Counted from the first letter of the stretch, positions 1 to 7,397 are shown. The stretch: 11,500 nt of DNA from Hadesarchaea archaeon (GCA_030601665.1 JAUWBP010000021.1:1-11500); one strand, 5' to 3'. A program made the numbers and translations. Notes: generated by a model not told the origin, from the sequence alone.

Positions 1-37
1 CCGACGACCACTCAGTACCTTTTTCTTTGGTGATCGC

Positions 38-334
38 ATGGAAGCACGCAAGGGCGTTATCTTGATGGCTTTGTTTTACCCGTTCACGATCGCGACGATT
101 GCAGCTGGCTTCTTGGCATTCGTGATGATTGTGTTTGAGGCTGATATCCTCACGGTTTCGACTGTGGTTCTGTGGTTTTACTTCGCGTGTGCAGCGTCTA
201 TTTATTTCATCTCAGAGCGAGCGCTCAAGGCGTTTGGGGTTCGTGGGCTTTTCCTAGGTTTTATAATCACCATCGGAATCCTAGCAGTTTTGTCTGCGGT
301 TCTCTTTATCTGGAGAGCCATGGGCAAGCCGTAG
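38..334 (+). CDS. Small three-helix membrane protein, function unknown
   Basis: I do not recognise this 98-residue protein. Three hydrophobic segments fill most of it, at about residues 8-32, 38-58 and 70-93. The first loop carries acidic residues (EAD near 34-36) and the second loop is basic (SERALK near 59-64). It is therefore probably an integral membrane protein with no soluble domain. The ATG at 38 was chosen because GGTGATC, a strong match to the archaeal ribosome binding site, lies at 29-35 just ahead of it. The same frame stays open to the left edge of the window, so a longer protein cannot be excluded. The gene converges with secD, with only 6 bases between the two stop codons. It could be a subunit or accessory of an unseen upstream operon. 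The strong ribosome binding site makes translation likely; function is unknown. Confidence 0.68.
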   Translation: MEARKGVILMALFYPFTIATIAAGFLAFVMIVFEADILTVSTVVLWFYFACAASIYFISERALKAFGVRGLFLGFIITIGILAVLSAVLFIWRAMGKP

Positions 335-340
335 GGTTAG

Positions 341-2179
341 CTAAGGTGCCGTCATAGACTGTTTCGTCATTATGGTTTCGACAATCCGGGCGTAAACAGG
401 GCGCGTCACGAGTACAGATATGAATGTGCCAACCATTGTGATTAAAGCGAATCCGCGCATCACCCCAAAACCGAGCCAAAAAAGCATTAACATCGCCGCG
501 ATCGTTGTCGCAGCGGCAGCGAAGATCACCGCGAATGCCCGTCCCCTTCTCCCCTTCAAGCTTATGTGCTTGGCATGCGGTATTTCTCCCCGCACCATCT
601 CATCGGTTATTATGATTTGATGGTCTACCCCCGTACCAATGACAACGATTAGCCCGCCGAGTTCAGGTATCCCGATGACCCATCCGAACATTGCCGCTAT
701 GCCAAGGGTAATCACGACTTCAAAAATCATCGTGCCCGTGAGTGCCGCGCTTATCTTTAGGTGCCTGTATCTGAGGTAAACGAGCATTCCAACCCCCGCT
801 AGGGCAACGAGCCCAGCTAGGATGGCCTCTCGCAGGAAGCCGGCGCCGAGGCGGGGATCTATCCCCGTTTCACTCTCGTATGAAATCCTGACTGGAAGTC
901 GCTGGGCCAAAACTGCTTTCAAATCTTCGGCGTCTTTTCGTGCTTCTTCTGTTGCCCCACCGCCTATTTCGATCACCATTTCTGTCCGAGGTTGGCCAGC
1001 AACCGCTTCGGTGATGTTGGGCATGGACCTTAGGCCGCAGGCACGCTCCACCCATTCGCGGGTCGTCCAGTCCTTTCCCCTCGGCGCATACCCAAGCGAA
1101 GGATAATTAAGGTTCTCAATTTCCGCGATAACATTTTTGAAATCGCCTTCTTCGCCGACCAAAATAATGTGAGTTTTTATCCCCAGTTGCAGTTGCTCCC
1201 GCAGAAATTCGAGCGTTTCAGGTGAAATATCTTCTCGGACTTCTACGGCGGTAACCTGCAAGTAGAAATTGTGTGGCCCCCGAATGTATATCCTTCGCGC
1301 GTTGTTGTCATAGCTCATCCCCTCTTCATCCAATACCCGTCTGCTGAAAACTACAACAGCATCAAAAGGACGATCGAGATAAATGCCGGTGGGATAACCA
1401 ACCTTGCCTGCGGATGCAGCGCTCCATTTTTCAGCTCCCTCGGCGGATAATCCAAACGGCACGGTCCAGCTCCGGTCTTCGATATCGTACCTAACAGGTG
1501 AAACAAATGGGATGTCACCACCGGTCAGAACGAGCTCGTTTTCGATGAATATCTCGAGTCGCCCTTGGTGACCAAGCAGCTCCTTCGCCCGCTCCGGCTC
1601 AACCCCGGCGATCTCGAATAGCACAAAAGTGTCACCCACAGGTAAAAACAGTACCCCAGGCATTCCATAGGGATTGACCCGCAGATCGAGGAAGTGCATT
1701 ACCTCTTCTCGCGTGGCAGGACTTACTTTTTCTTCGGGATCTCCTATTACTGTGCCATGGCCGCCGATGATGGTTTCAATTAATTCTTTAGTGGCCGGCA
1801 AACCTATCTCAAAAGTGACTTCGCGGGTGACTGGGTCGTAGAAGGGTGGGGATTCCAGCCTTTCCCGTGTCTCGGGATCCACGGGTATCGCGCTTGTGTG
1901 AAGCTCTTCTTCCAGCGCATCGCGCACGCTTACATACGCATTCGCAGTATTCTCCGCGGGGAGCTTGATGGTCACGTGGGATGTTTCCAATCTCAGCATG
2001 ACCCTTGAGCCCCCGATGATATCGACCCCGAAGCTGAGGCCGCGCGCATACTGGCTCGGCCACCCTAGCACTCTCCCTACCTCCTGGTCGACCTCTGCCC
2101 AAGGTTGCCACACCGCCGCGACTGATAGCGTGAGCAAAAGGACGAGCAACAGCGCGCGGCGCTCTTTAAATACTGACAT
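341..2179 (-). CDS. secD: Protein-export membrane protein SecD
   Basis: SecD works with SecF beside the SecY channel and uses ion flow to help complete protein export; archaea have no SecA. The 612-residue protein has a first membrane helix at about 9-27, then the SecD signature GVDIIGGSRVML at 51-62. A large extracytoplasmic region of roughly 380 residues follows, then five membrane helices between about 446 and 595. Helix 4 carries IGTGVDHQIIITDE (514-527), the conserved charged-Asp segment (Asp519) of the RND/SecDF family; GFALITMVGTFISVLVTRP (576-594) is the last helix. The ATG at 2179 has a clear GAGGAGGG ribosome binding site six bases upstream and overlaps the end of secF by 14 bases, so the pair should be co-translated. 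Length is close to that of bacterial SecD. No T-rich terminator is evident before the convergent small gene. Confidence 0.95.
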   Translation of the reverse strand: MSVFKERRALLLVLLLTLSVAAVWQPWAEVDQEVGRVLGWPSQYARGLSFGVDIIGGSRVMLRLETSHVTIKLPAENTANAYVSVRDALEEELHTSAIPVDPETRERLESPPFYDPVTREVTFEIGLPATKELIETIIGGHGTVIGDPEEKVSPATREEVMHFLDLRVNPYGMPGVLFLPVGDTFVLFEIAGVEPERAKELLGHQGRLEIFIENELVLTGGDIPFVSPVRYDIEDRSWTVPFGLSAEGAEKWSAASAGKVGYPTGIYLDRPFDAVVVFSRRVLDEEGMSYDNNARRIYIRGPHNFYLQVTAVEVREDISPETLEFLREQLQLGIKTHIILVGEEGDFKNVIAEIENLNYPSLGYAPRGKDWTTREWVERACGLRSMPNITEAVAGQPRTEMVIEIGGGATEEARKDAEDLKAVLAQRLPVRISYESETGIDPRLGAGFLREAILAGLVALAGVGMLVYLRYRHLKISAALTGTMIFEVVITLGIAAMFGWVIGIPELGGLIVVIGTGVDHQIIITDEMVRGEIPHAKHISLKGRRGRAFAVIFAAAATTIAAMLMLFWLGFGVMRGFALITMVGTFISVLVTRPVYARIVETIMTKQSMTAP

Positions 2180-3083
2180 AAGATTCCCTCCTCAGCTGTT
2201 TTTGCGTATGCCGCAGCAAAATCCCGGCATTTAAGAACCACGTGTTGAAGATGTCGATGATTATTGCAAAGATAAGCACGGCGGATAGTTGGTCGAGGGC
2301 CGGGACGGTTGTAAATAAATTGAGGGTGAGGAGCACTATGAGGGTAGTACCGCTCATCATCAATCCAGTTTTCATCGCGCTTGCGGCGCGTTCGTGCGCC
2401 TCGCCAGCCACGCCTTTCAGCACTCGTGTAGAGAGCAGAATGTTTGTGTCAACTGAATATCCGATGAGCATGAGTAGGCCAGCAATGGACGCTAGGCTGA
2501 GGTCGACGCGAAATAGACTCATGCAACCAAAGACACCAACCGCGTTGAGCCCAACTGCCAACAAAATGGTCCCGACGACGATGCGGCGCCTGAAAACGAT
2601 GAAGATAATAATTGCCATCGCCACGACCGCACCGATTATAGCGTTTCTCGCCTGCTCGCGGTGAATGCCTATGATGACCCCGCCCATCCCCTCTGCCTTG
2701 ATCATATCGACCGAGATGCCGAGTTGTTGAGACAGAATGTTTTCAAGATTATCCCTTTCATCCTCTTCCAAGAAGTTGTCAGTTTCTATATCGAGACCAA
2801 ATCGCCCCACAGCCAGAGCGGGGTCTTCTGTAATCTTCACATCCGCCTCGGCGCCGAGAAAATTTTCGGTGATGGTTTCAACTTCAGCCACATTTGGAAC
2901 GTTGTCGAGCTCTCGCACCATTATCAACGTTCCACCCTTCAAATCTCTGCCAATTGGGAAGGTGTCAAGTGCCAGCGCTACTATGGTGACAGCGCCAAAA
3001 AATATCGCCAAGGCTACCGGAATTGCGATCATCTGGCGCGTGCTAAGATGCTTGAAGTGCGAGGTTGGGTCCATGTTTACCAT
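2166..3083 (-). CDS. secF: Protein-export membrane protein SecF
   Basis: SecF is the partner of SecD in the membrane. From the chosen start (305 residues) there is a first helix at about 18-39, then the motif GRDLKGGTLI (45-54), an extracytoplasmic domain to about 145, and five further helices. Helix 4 holds IGYSVDTNILLSTR (207-220), with the conserved Asp at 212. secF precedes secD, the order usual in archaea and opposite to that in Escherichia coli. The start is uncertain. ATG codons lie at 3101, 3083 and 3074, none with a good ribosome binding site. The AT element at 3103-3115 is centred 26 bases before the ATG at 3083, which suits a leaderless transcript; the 3101 codon would lie only a few bases from that box. 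The family call is firm and the start is an inference. Confidence 0.94.
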   Translation of the reverse strand: MVNMDPTSHFKHLSTRQMIAIPVALAIFFGAVTIVALALDTFPIGRDLKGGTLIMVRELDNVPNVAEVETITENFLGAEADVKITEDPALAVGRFGLDIETDNFLEEDERDNLENILSQQLGISVDMIKAEGMGGVIIGIHREQARNAIIGAVVAMAIIIFIVFRRRIVVGTILLAVGLNAVGVFGCMSLFRVDLSLASIAGLLMLIGYSVDTNILLSTRVLKGVAGEAHERAASAMKTGLMMSGTTLIVLLTLNLFTTVPALDQLSAVLIFAIIIDIFNTWFLNAGILLRHTQKQLRRESYVSI

Positions 3084-3102
3084 TAACAGTCTTAAGTCCA
3101 TG

Positions 3103-3115
3103 ATTAATAGTTAAT
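3103..3115. promoter_or_regulatory. Symmetrical AT element, possible shared TATA box of secF and trmI
   Basis: The sequence ATTAA-TAG-TTAAT is an inverted repeat centred at 3109, in the short gap between two divergent genes. Its centre is 26 bases from the secF ATG at 3083 and 24 bases from the trmI GTG at 3133, both near the usual archaeal TATA-to-start distance. No better TATA candidate is seen for either gene. It is a prediction from spacing only. Confidence 0.45.
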
Positions 3116-3132
3116 TCAATGAGGTGCGCTAG

Positions 3133-3888
3133 GTGATCGAAGAAGGCGAGCGGATAGTCCTCATCGACGAGCGTGGCAGGAAATATCTCGTCAAAGCCGA
3201 GCGGAGGCAACTCCACACTGACTTGGGAGTTGTTGAACTTGGTGAGGCGATCGGTCAAGAGCCTGGGAAGAGGTTGAAATCACACGTTGGAGGGGAGTTC
3301 GTTCTACTAAAGCCGCGCATCATCGATTACCTCCGGAAGCTCCGCCGTGTCCCCCAGATAATACTGCCCAAAGATGCCGCGCAGATCGTTGCGTACACCG
3401 GCGTGGGCCCGGACGATTTGGTCGTCGATGCGGGCGTGGGATCGGGTTCGCTCGCGATCTTTCTGGGCAACATCGTTCGACCCAACGGGCGCGTGGTGAG
3501 CTACGAGGTGCGGGAGGATTTTAAGCGCGTGGCGGAGGAGAACATCAGCATGGCAGGGCTTGGCGGTATCGTGATGGTGAAGCTAAAAGACATATACGAG
3601 GGCATTGACGAGAGCGATGTCGATTTAGTGACACTTGACCTTCCCCAGCCAGAGCGGGTGCTGCCTCACGCAGAGCGGGCCCTAAAGCCGGGCGGTCACC
3701 TCACGACGTTCGCTCCCTGCATAGAACATGTGCAGCGCCTCTACCGCGAGTTCCCAAAATTTAGCTTCACCAACATCAAGACGATTGAGTGTTTGGTGCG
3801 CGAGCTGACGGTGAAGCCAACTTGCACTCGGCCTAGCACGCGCATGATTGCTCACACGGGTTATCTGACGTTTGCGCGGCATGTATAG
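3133..3888 (+). CDS. trmI: tRNA (adenine-57/58-N1)-methyltransferase TrmI
   Basis: This class I SAM-dependent enzyme puts a methyl group on N1 of A58 in the T-loop of tRNA; some archaeal members also modify A57. The 251-residue protein has the small N-terminal beta domain (about 1-65, starting IEEGERIVLIDERGRKYLV), then a Rossmann fold. That fold shows SAM motif I DAGVGSGSL (99-107), the acidic end of strand 2 YEVREDF (124-130), and the motif LDLPQPERVL (168-177) with the Asp-Pro-x-Pro-like active-site segment. The C-terminal RPSTRMIAHTGYLTFAR is typical of archaeal TrmI. The GTG start matches the family's usual N-terminus and follows GAGGTG at 3121-3126 with six bases between. It is divergent from secF and converges with the DUF35 gene. 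SAM synthetase, which makes its methyl donor, lies in the same window but not in its operon. Confidence 0.95.
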   Translation: MIEEGERIVLIDERGRKYLVKAERRQLHTDLGVVELGEAIGQEPGKRLKSHVGGEFVLLKPRIIDYLRKLRRVPQIILPKDAAQIVAYTGVGPDDLVVDAGVGSGSLAIFLGNIVRPNGRVVSYEVREDFKRVAEENISMAGLGGIVMVKLKDIYEGIDESDVDLVTLDLPQPERVLPHAERALKPGGHLTTFAPCIEHVQRLYREFPKFSFTNIKTIECLVRELTVKPTCTRPSTRMIAHTGYLTFARHV

Positions 3889-3889
3889 C

Positions 3890-3912
3890 TTTTAAACTTT
3901 GGATATTATTTT
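3890..3912 (+). terminator. T-rich stretch after trmI
   Basis: Directly after the trmI stop codon come three short runs of T (3890-3893, 3898-3900, 3909-3912) in AT-rich sequence without a stable hairpin. Archaeal RNA polymerase can terminate on T-rich stretches alone, so this is a weak candidate end for trmI transcripts. Confidence 0.3.
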
Positions 3913-3956
3913 CGGTAACTTCTCTTCAAACACCGTAAGCTGAGAACCTCATGTAT

Positions 3957-3963
3957 AAAAAAA
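3957..3963 (-). terminator. Oligo-T terminator of the DUF35 end of the mevalonate operon
   Basis: Read on the minus strand, seven consecutive T residues lie 6 bases past the TGA of the DUF35 gene. No hairpin is needed for termination in archaea. The position, just outside the last gene of the operon and facing trmI, fits a transcription stop. Confidence 0.5.
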
Positions 3964-3969
3964 GTCCAA

Positions 3970-4362
3970 TCAGACCCGGCGAGCTTTGAAACCGTAGTAT
4001 ATAACTCCGTCTTGACCGTCCTCGCCCATTCGCCTGAAGACTATCTCGACCTCATCGCCTATCTTAATTTCATCCGTGTTGCAGTCGGTAACTTGGGCAG
4101 TCAGGCGAGGGCCGTCCTCAAGCTCGACGATCGCAAGCACATAGGGTGCCTGGTCCTCGAAGCCATTTGCGGCGGCATGCACAACCGTGTAGGTGAGGAC
4201 CTTGCCGCGGCGCTTGAGTCGGTAAGGCTCCAGCTTGCCCATCCGCCGACAGTGGGGGCAGATGTAGCGCGGTGGAAAGAGGACTTTATTACAGTTGCCG
4301 CAACGCGCACCCACGAGGTTGTAGCGGTTGGGTATCTCTCGCCAGAAACGTGGGACGGCCAT
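3970..4362 (-). CDS. DUF35 zinc-ribbon/OB-fold protein, scaffold of the thiolase-HMG-CoA synthase complex
   Basis: This protein (130 residues from the chosen ATG) has an N-terminal helix AVPRFWREIPNRY. A four-cysteine zinc ribbon follows (Cys21, Cys24, Cys35, Cys38), with the family's FPPR between the knuckles, and then an OB-fold domain to the end. In methanogenic archaea such a protein bridges acetoacetyl-CoA thiolase and HMG-CoA synthase and helps form a shared CoA site, so it is structural rather than catalytic. Here it follows those two genes, one base after the thiolase stop. An in-frame GTG at 4371 would add three residues, but it sits almost on top of the GGAGG sequence. The ATG at 4362 has GGTGAT (4367-4372) four bases ahead and gives the usual family N-terminus. 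The family is clear; the partnership is inferred from the operon. Confidence 0.93.
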   Translation of the reverse strand: MAVPRFWREIPNRYNLVGARCGNCNKVLFPPRYICPHCRRMGKLEPYRLKRRGKVLTYTVVHAAANGFEDQAPYVLAIVELEDGPRLTAQVTDCNTDEIKIGDEVEIVFRRMGEDGQDGVIYYGFKARRV

Positions 4363-4363
4363 C

Positions 4364-5527
4364 CTAATCACCCCTCCTTAGCACATGCACGACCGCGGTG
4401 CCTCCCGAACCCCCAACGTTGTGCGTTAGCCCGATCTCCGCTCCATCGGATTGACGCTTGCCAGCCTCGCCTCGAAGTTGCTGCACGATTTCAACGGCCT
4501 GCGCGATGCCGGTGGCGCCCACGGGGTGGCCCTTGCCCTTGAGCCCGCCGCTGGTGTTCACGGGGATTCGCCCGCCTATTACGGTCTCGCCTTGCTCGGT
4601 CATCTTGCCCCCCTCGCCCTTCTTGCAGAAGCCTAGGTCCTCGATCGCCATGATCTCCGCGATTGTGAAGCAGTCGTGAACTTCCACGAGGTCGATGTCA
4701 TCCGGCTTAACGCCAGCTATCTTGTACGCCGTCCGCGCGGCTTCGATGGTCGCCCGCAGACTCGTGAGCGAGGAGCGGCCGTGGAGCGCGATGGTGTCGC
4801 TCGCCTGCCCGGTGCCGGCGACCATGATTGGGGTATCGGTGAACTTCCGCGCCTTCTCCGCTGGGGCGAGGATCACGCAGGCGGCGCCGTCGGTGATCGG
4901 GGAGCAATCGAGCAATTTTATGGGCGAGGTAACCGGCGGCGATTTCAACACATCTTCGACAGTTATTTCCGTTTTATATTGCGCGCAGGTGTTGAAGCAC
5001 GCGTTGTGGTGGTTTTTGACCGCAACCATCGCCATCTGCTCCTCGGTAGTCCCGAACTCGTACATGTGGCGGCGAGCCATCAGCGCGTAGAGTCCCGGAA
5101 AAGTGGCACCCACGAATACCTCCCACTCCTGGTCGGCGGCAGTCGCGAGTGCTCCCGTTGCTTGTCCGGTCAGCACATCAGTCATCTTTTCTATACCACC
5201 TGCAACGATGATGTCATGGATACCAGAAGCCACGGCAATCACTGCTTGACGGAGCGCCAGCCCGCCCGACGCGCAGGCTCCTTCGACGCGCGTTGAGGGA
5301 ATGGGCACGAGTCCCGCATGGTCCGCGACGATGGAGGAGATATGTTCTTGTCGAATGAATTGTCCAGATGACATATTCCCTACATACATCGCATCGATTT
5401 GTTTGCCGTCGATTCCAGCATCCTCGATTGCTCTGGCACCTGCTTCCATCATCATCTGCCTGAACGAAACATCCCAGAGCTCGCCGAATTTCGTCAGGCC
5501 CACACCTATTATTGCGACGTCGCGCAT
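4364..5527 (-). CDS. Acetyl-CoA C-acetyltransferase (archaeal acetoacetyl-CoA thiolase)
   Basis: It condenses two acetyl-CoA into acetoacetyl-CoA, the first step of the mevalonate route to archaeal lipids. The 387-residue protein is of the SCP2-thiolase type. The nucleophilic cysteine is Cys85 in VEGACASGG. Later motifs are EVHDCFTIAE (about 308-317), the GGLKGKGHPVGATG loop carrying the active-site histidine, and HNVGGSGG near the C-terminus. The last motif has Asn where bacterial biosynthetic thiolases have a second catalytic Cys (CGG...), which is usual for this archaeal group. The ATG directly follows the HMG-CoA synthase stop codon (TAAATG) and has GGTGAGG just upstream. Direct coupling to HMG-CoA synthase and DUF35 suggests that the unfavourable product is passed on within a complex. 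A degradative thiolase is a less likely alternative given the operon. Confidence 0.94.
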   Translation of the reverse strand: MRDVAIIGVGLTKFGELWDVSFRQMMMEAGARAIEDAGIDGKQIDAMYVGNMSSGQFIRQEHISSIVADHAGLVPIPSTRVEGACASGGLALRQAVIAVASGIHDIIVAGGIEKMTDVLTGQATGALATAADQEWEVFVGATFPGLYALMARRHMYEFGTTEEQMAMVAVKNHHNACFNTCAQYKTEITVEDVLKSPPVTSPIKLLDCSPITDGAACVILAPAEKARKFTDTPIMVAGTGQASDTIALHGRSSLTSLRATIEAARTAYKIAGVKPDDIDLVEVHDCFTIAEIMAIEDLGFCKKGEGGKMTEQGETVIGGRIPVNTSGGLKGKGHPVGATGIAQAVEIVQQLRGEAGKRQSDGAEIGLTHNVGGSGGTAVVHVLRRGD

Positions 5528-6574
5528 TTACCTCACCAGTAACTTCCTGAATTTCACGTAGGTTGCGTAGTCGATCATAACTCTCTGACCTACGTAGTCA
5601 AGCACCTTGGGCGCAGCATCTCGTTTGCCCTCGATGCCGTCGCGCACGGTGATGCTGAATGCATCACTCCCGGCGCCTGAACCATAGGAGACCGCGAGGA
5701 TTCGCTCATCGGGTTTGGCTTGGTCGAGAACCGCGGCGAGACTAATCATGGTCGACCCAGAATAAGTGTTGCCTATTTTCGGCGTCAGCAGACCGAGTGC
5801 CACCTGCTCCTTTGAGAAGCCGAGCTCCTTGGCAGCTAGCAGGGGGAATTTTCCGTTGGGTTGGTGGAAGACCACGTGCGCGAAATCCTGAGAGGTGAGC
5901 TGGAGCTTACGGAGCAGGCCGTTGGCCGCGGCGAGTACGTGTTTGAAGTAGGCGGGCTTTCCGGTGAATCGGCCTCCGTGCTTTGGGTAGGACCGCATCT
6001 CCCGGCGCCAGAAGTCGGGGGTGTCGGTAGTGTAGGAGTAGGTGTCATCAATCGCAGCTAGGGTATTGCCCCCATTCTTACCCACGATAAAGGCACAACC
6101 TCCGGCAGCAGCGGTGTATTCTAGGGCATCCCCCGGTGCGCTTTGGGCGGTGTCTGCCCCAATCGCCATGCCGTATTTTATCATGCCAGCCTCGACAGCC
6201 CCCATGCAGGTTTGGATGCCCACGGTGCCAGCCTTGCAGGCGAATTCGTAGTCGGCGGCGGTGAGGTCTGGAGTGGCCTCGATGGCCTCCGCTACGATAG
6301 TTGCGGTGGGTTTGACCGCATATGGGTGGGATTCCGAACCGACGTAAATCGCTTCGATGTCATGCGGGTCGATGCCGGTCTGTTTTAAAGCGTTGCGTGC
6401 TGCCTCGACCGCGATGGTGGCGGTGTCCTCATCGGGTGCCGGGACTGATTTTTCCTCGATCAAAAGTCCACGCTTGATGCTCTCGGGGTCGTCTCCCCAG
6501 ACTTTGGCTATTTCCTCGACTCGAATGCGGTACCTAGGGATGTAAACGCCGTAGCCAACTACACCAACGTCCAT
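5528..6574 (-). CDS. mvaS: Hydroxymethylglutaryl-CoA synthase
   Basis: It joins acetyl-CoA and acetoacetyl-CoA to give HMG-CoA, the second step of the mevalonate pathway, in the cytoplasm. The 348 residues match the usual length of the archaeal enzyme. The catalytic triad can be placed by motif: Glu81 in GSESHPYAVKP, Cys113 in EFACKAGT, and His237 in FHQPNGK. The C-terminal GSGAGSDAFSI is the typical glycine-rich segment. The frame stays open upstream to 6694, but ATG 6574 is the start: it gives the canonical N-terminus MDVGVVGYGVYIPRYRI, and GGTGA lies eight bases ahead of it. It is the first gene of the tight set with thiolase and DUF35, and has its own promoter region of 109 bases behind a regulator gene. 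That region carries a repeated dyad described separately. Confidence 0.96.
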   Translation of the reverse strand: MDVGVVGYGVYIPRYRIRVEEIAKVWGDDPESIKRGLLIEEKSVPAPDEDTATIAVEAARNALKQTGIDPHDIEAIYVGSESHPYAVKPTATIVAEAIEATPDLTAADYEFACKAGTVGIQTCMGAVEAGMIKYGMAIGADTAQSAPGDALEYTAAAGGCAFIVGKNGGNTLAAIDDTYSYTTDTPDFWRREMRSYPKHGGRFTGKPAYFKHVLAAANGLLRKLQLTSQDFAHVVFHQPNGKFPLLAAKELGFSKEQVALGLLTPKIGNTYSGSTMISLAAVLDQAKPDERILAVSYGSGAGSDAFSITVRDGIEGKRDAAPKVLDYVGQRVMIDYATYVKFRKLLVR

Positions 6575-6633
6575 CAGTGAGTCACCTTTTTTATTTCGAA
6601 CACCAATTTTTGTGTCTATGCTTAAGTGAGAGC

Positions 6634-6642
6634 AATAAAAGC
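6634..6642 (-). promoter_or_regulatory. Probable TATA box of the HMG-CoA synthase operon
   Basis: On the minus strand GCTTTTATT lies about 60 bases before the ATG at 6574. A start site about 26 bases downstream, near 6611, would give a leader of roughly 36 bases that includes the ribosome binding site GGTGA. The dyad at 6644-6658 abuts it on the upstream side, where TFB binds. Prediction only. Confidence 0.45.
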
Positions 6643-6643
6643 C

Positions 6644-6677
6644 TTTCGATTGTCGAAAAAAACATCGGCGATTGTCG
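6644..6677. promoter_or_regulatory. Tandem CGATTGTCG sites, candidate operator of the mevalonate operon
   Basis: The nine-base sequence CGATTGTCG occurs at 6647-6655 and again at 6669-6677. The copies are 22 bp apart start to start, about two turns of DNA, so proteins bound to both would face the same side. Each copy is itself a dyad (CGA-TTG-TCG). The copy nearer the promoter is extended to TTTCGA-TTG-TCGAAA (6644-6658). Both lie in the gap between the HTH regulator gene and HMG-CoA synthase, directly upstream of the predicted TATA box. Half-site symmetry suits a dimeric XRE-type regulator such as the one encoded next door; that link is inferred. Confidence 0.5.
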
Positions 6678-6683
6678 TTGGGG

Positions 6684-7397
6684 TTAGCGGGCACACTTTC
6701 GGAGCCTCTCGAGCAGGTCGCCCACGGACGGCAGCCTCGAGATCACGAGAGGAACGCGCAGAAGCTCGGCTATTTTTACCCCCAGCACGTCGACGCGTTT
6801 GAGCTCGCCGTGCAAGATCACCATCCCGGGGGTTATCCCAATCACCTTCACCGCCACCATGGGGGAACGCCCCGTCGTCACTCCGGTGAAAACCAGCGCC
6901 CGCTCGGTGGTCAGCCCATAGAGGCGTCTGAAATCGTCGACGGAGAGCCCCAGCACCGCCTTGTAGCTGTCGATGATAGTGTAGCCGAAGAGCTTCTGGT
7001 TGAGCAGGTCCTTATTGGCGGCGACACCACCATCGACCGCCTTGCAGATAGTCTTCCCATCGGTAGGCTCGCCAAACTCCCGAATTTCAAGCACGACATC
7101 GAGCGGCAACTGGGTGCCAAACACTTGGGCGAAGGTCTTGGACACCTCCCCGCCCTGCTGCTCATCGACCTTAAGGAAGGCGTTGACCACACGCTTGATG
7201 GTTGTGGCCCCAGGTGATTTCCTCCGCCCGGCCTCGTAATCGCTGATTACCGAGGGGGAGACGCGCATCACCTTGGCGAGCAAGGTCTGGCTCATTCTGA
7301 ATCTCTCCCGCCAGCGCTTGAAGGCCCCCCCGGGGGCATCGGAAATGGTTATGTCGCCGGCGATCCATCGCGCGATTCTTTCCCTCACTTCAGCCAT
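6684..7397 (-). CDS. Archaeal XRE-family transcriptional regulator (COG1395-like), beside mevalonate genes
   Basis: The 237-residue protein has an N-terminal region of about 25 residues (MAEVRERIARWIAGDITISD) and a Cro/C1-type helix-turn-helix at about 26-75. Within it are FRMSQTLLAKVM (helices 1-2) and the recognition segment VSPSVISDYEAGRRKSPG. A C-terminal domain of about 140 residues includes FGYTIIDSYKAVLGL (137-151), LTTERALVFTGVTTGRSP (162-179) and a hydrophobic region rich in Val and Ile. That layout matches the conserved archaeal family of predicted regulators that, from memory, lies next to HMG-CoA synthase in Methanocaldococcus jannaschii too (MJ1545 beside MJ1546). Its ligand is unknown to me. 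The ATG at 7397 has GGTG four bases ahead. It lies between a second regulator gene and the mevalonate operon on the same strand, so control of that operon is plausible but inferred. Confidence 0.85.
   Translation of the reverse strand: MAEVRERIARWIAGDITISDAPGGAFKRWRERFRMSQTLLAKVMRVSPSVISDYEAGRRKSPGATTIKRVVNAFLKVDEQQGGEVSKTFAQVFGTQLPLDVVLEIREFGEPTDGKTICKAVDGGVAANKDLLNQKLFGYTIIDSYKAVLGLSVDDFRRLYGLTTERALVFTGVTTGRSPMVAVKVIGITPGMVILHGELKRVDVLGVKIAELLRVPLVISRLPSVGDLLERLRKCAR

Noticed and set aside
1..33. Possible tail of an upstream gene ending at TGA 31-33
   Set aside because: Ten codons without context cannot be told from chance; the other plus-strand frames are also open there.
379..387. CGACAATCC, an eight-of-nine match to the mevalonate operator candidate
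   Set aside because: It lies inside the 3' end of secD coding sequence, away from any promoter, and a single near match is expected by chance.
3119..3136. Five-codon ORF (ATG at 3119) whose stop overlaps the trmI GTG
   Set aside because: It could be read as a leader peptide, but an ATG and stop this close are common by chance, and the GAGGTG inside it is better explained as the trmI ribosome binding site.
4012..4542. Open frame antisense to the DUF35 and thiolase genes
   Set aside because: It crosses two real genes on the other strand and has no recognisable domain or start signal.
4676..5296. Open frame of about 206 codons on the plus strand inside the thiolase gene
   Set aside because: It is fully antisense to a clear thiolase, its translation is rich in Arg and Gly with no known motif, and it has no ribosome binding site. 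It is a by-product of the GC-rich third positions.
6575..6694. N-terminal extension of HMG-CoA synthase up to an ATG at 6694
   Set aside because: The extra 40 residues look non-coding, overlap the end of the HTH gene and run through the promoter. ATG 6574 has a ribosome binding site and the family N-terminus.
6672..7217. Open frame of about 181 codons antisense to the HTH regulator
   Set aside because: It is low-complexity, His- and Gly-rich, with no motif, opposite a well-supported gene.
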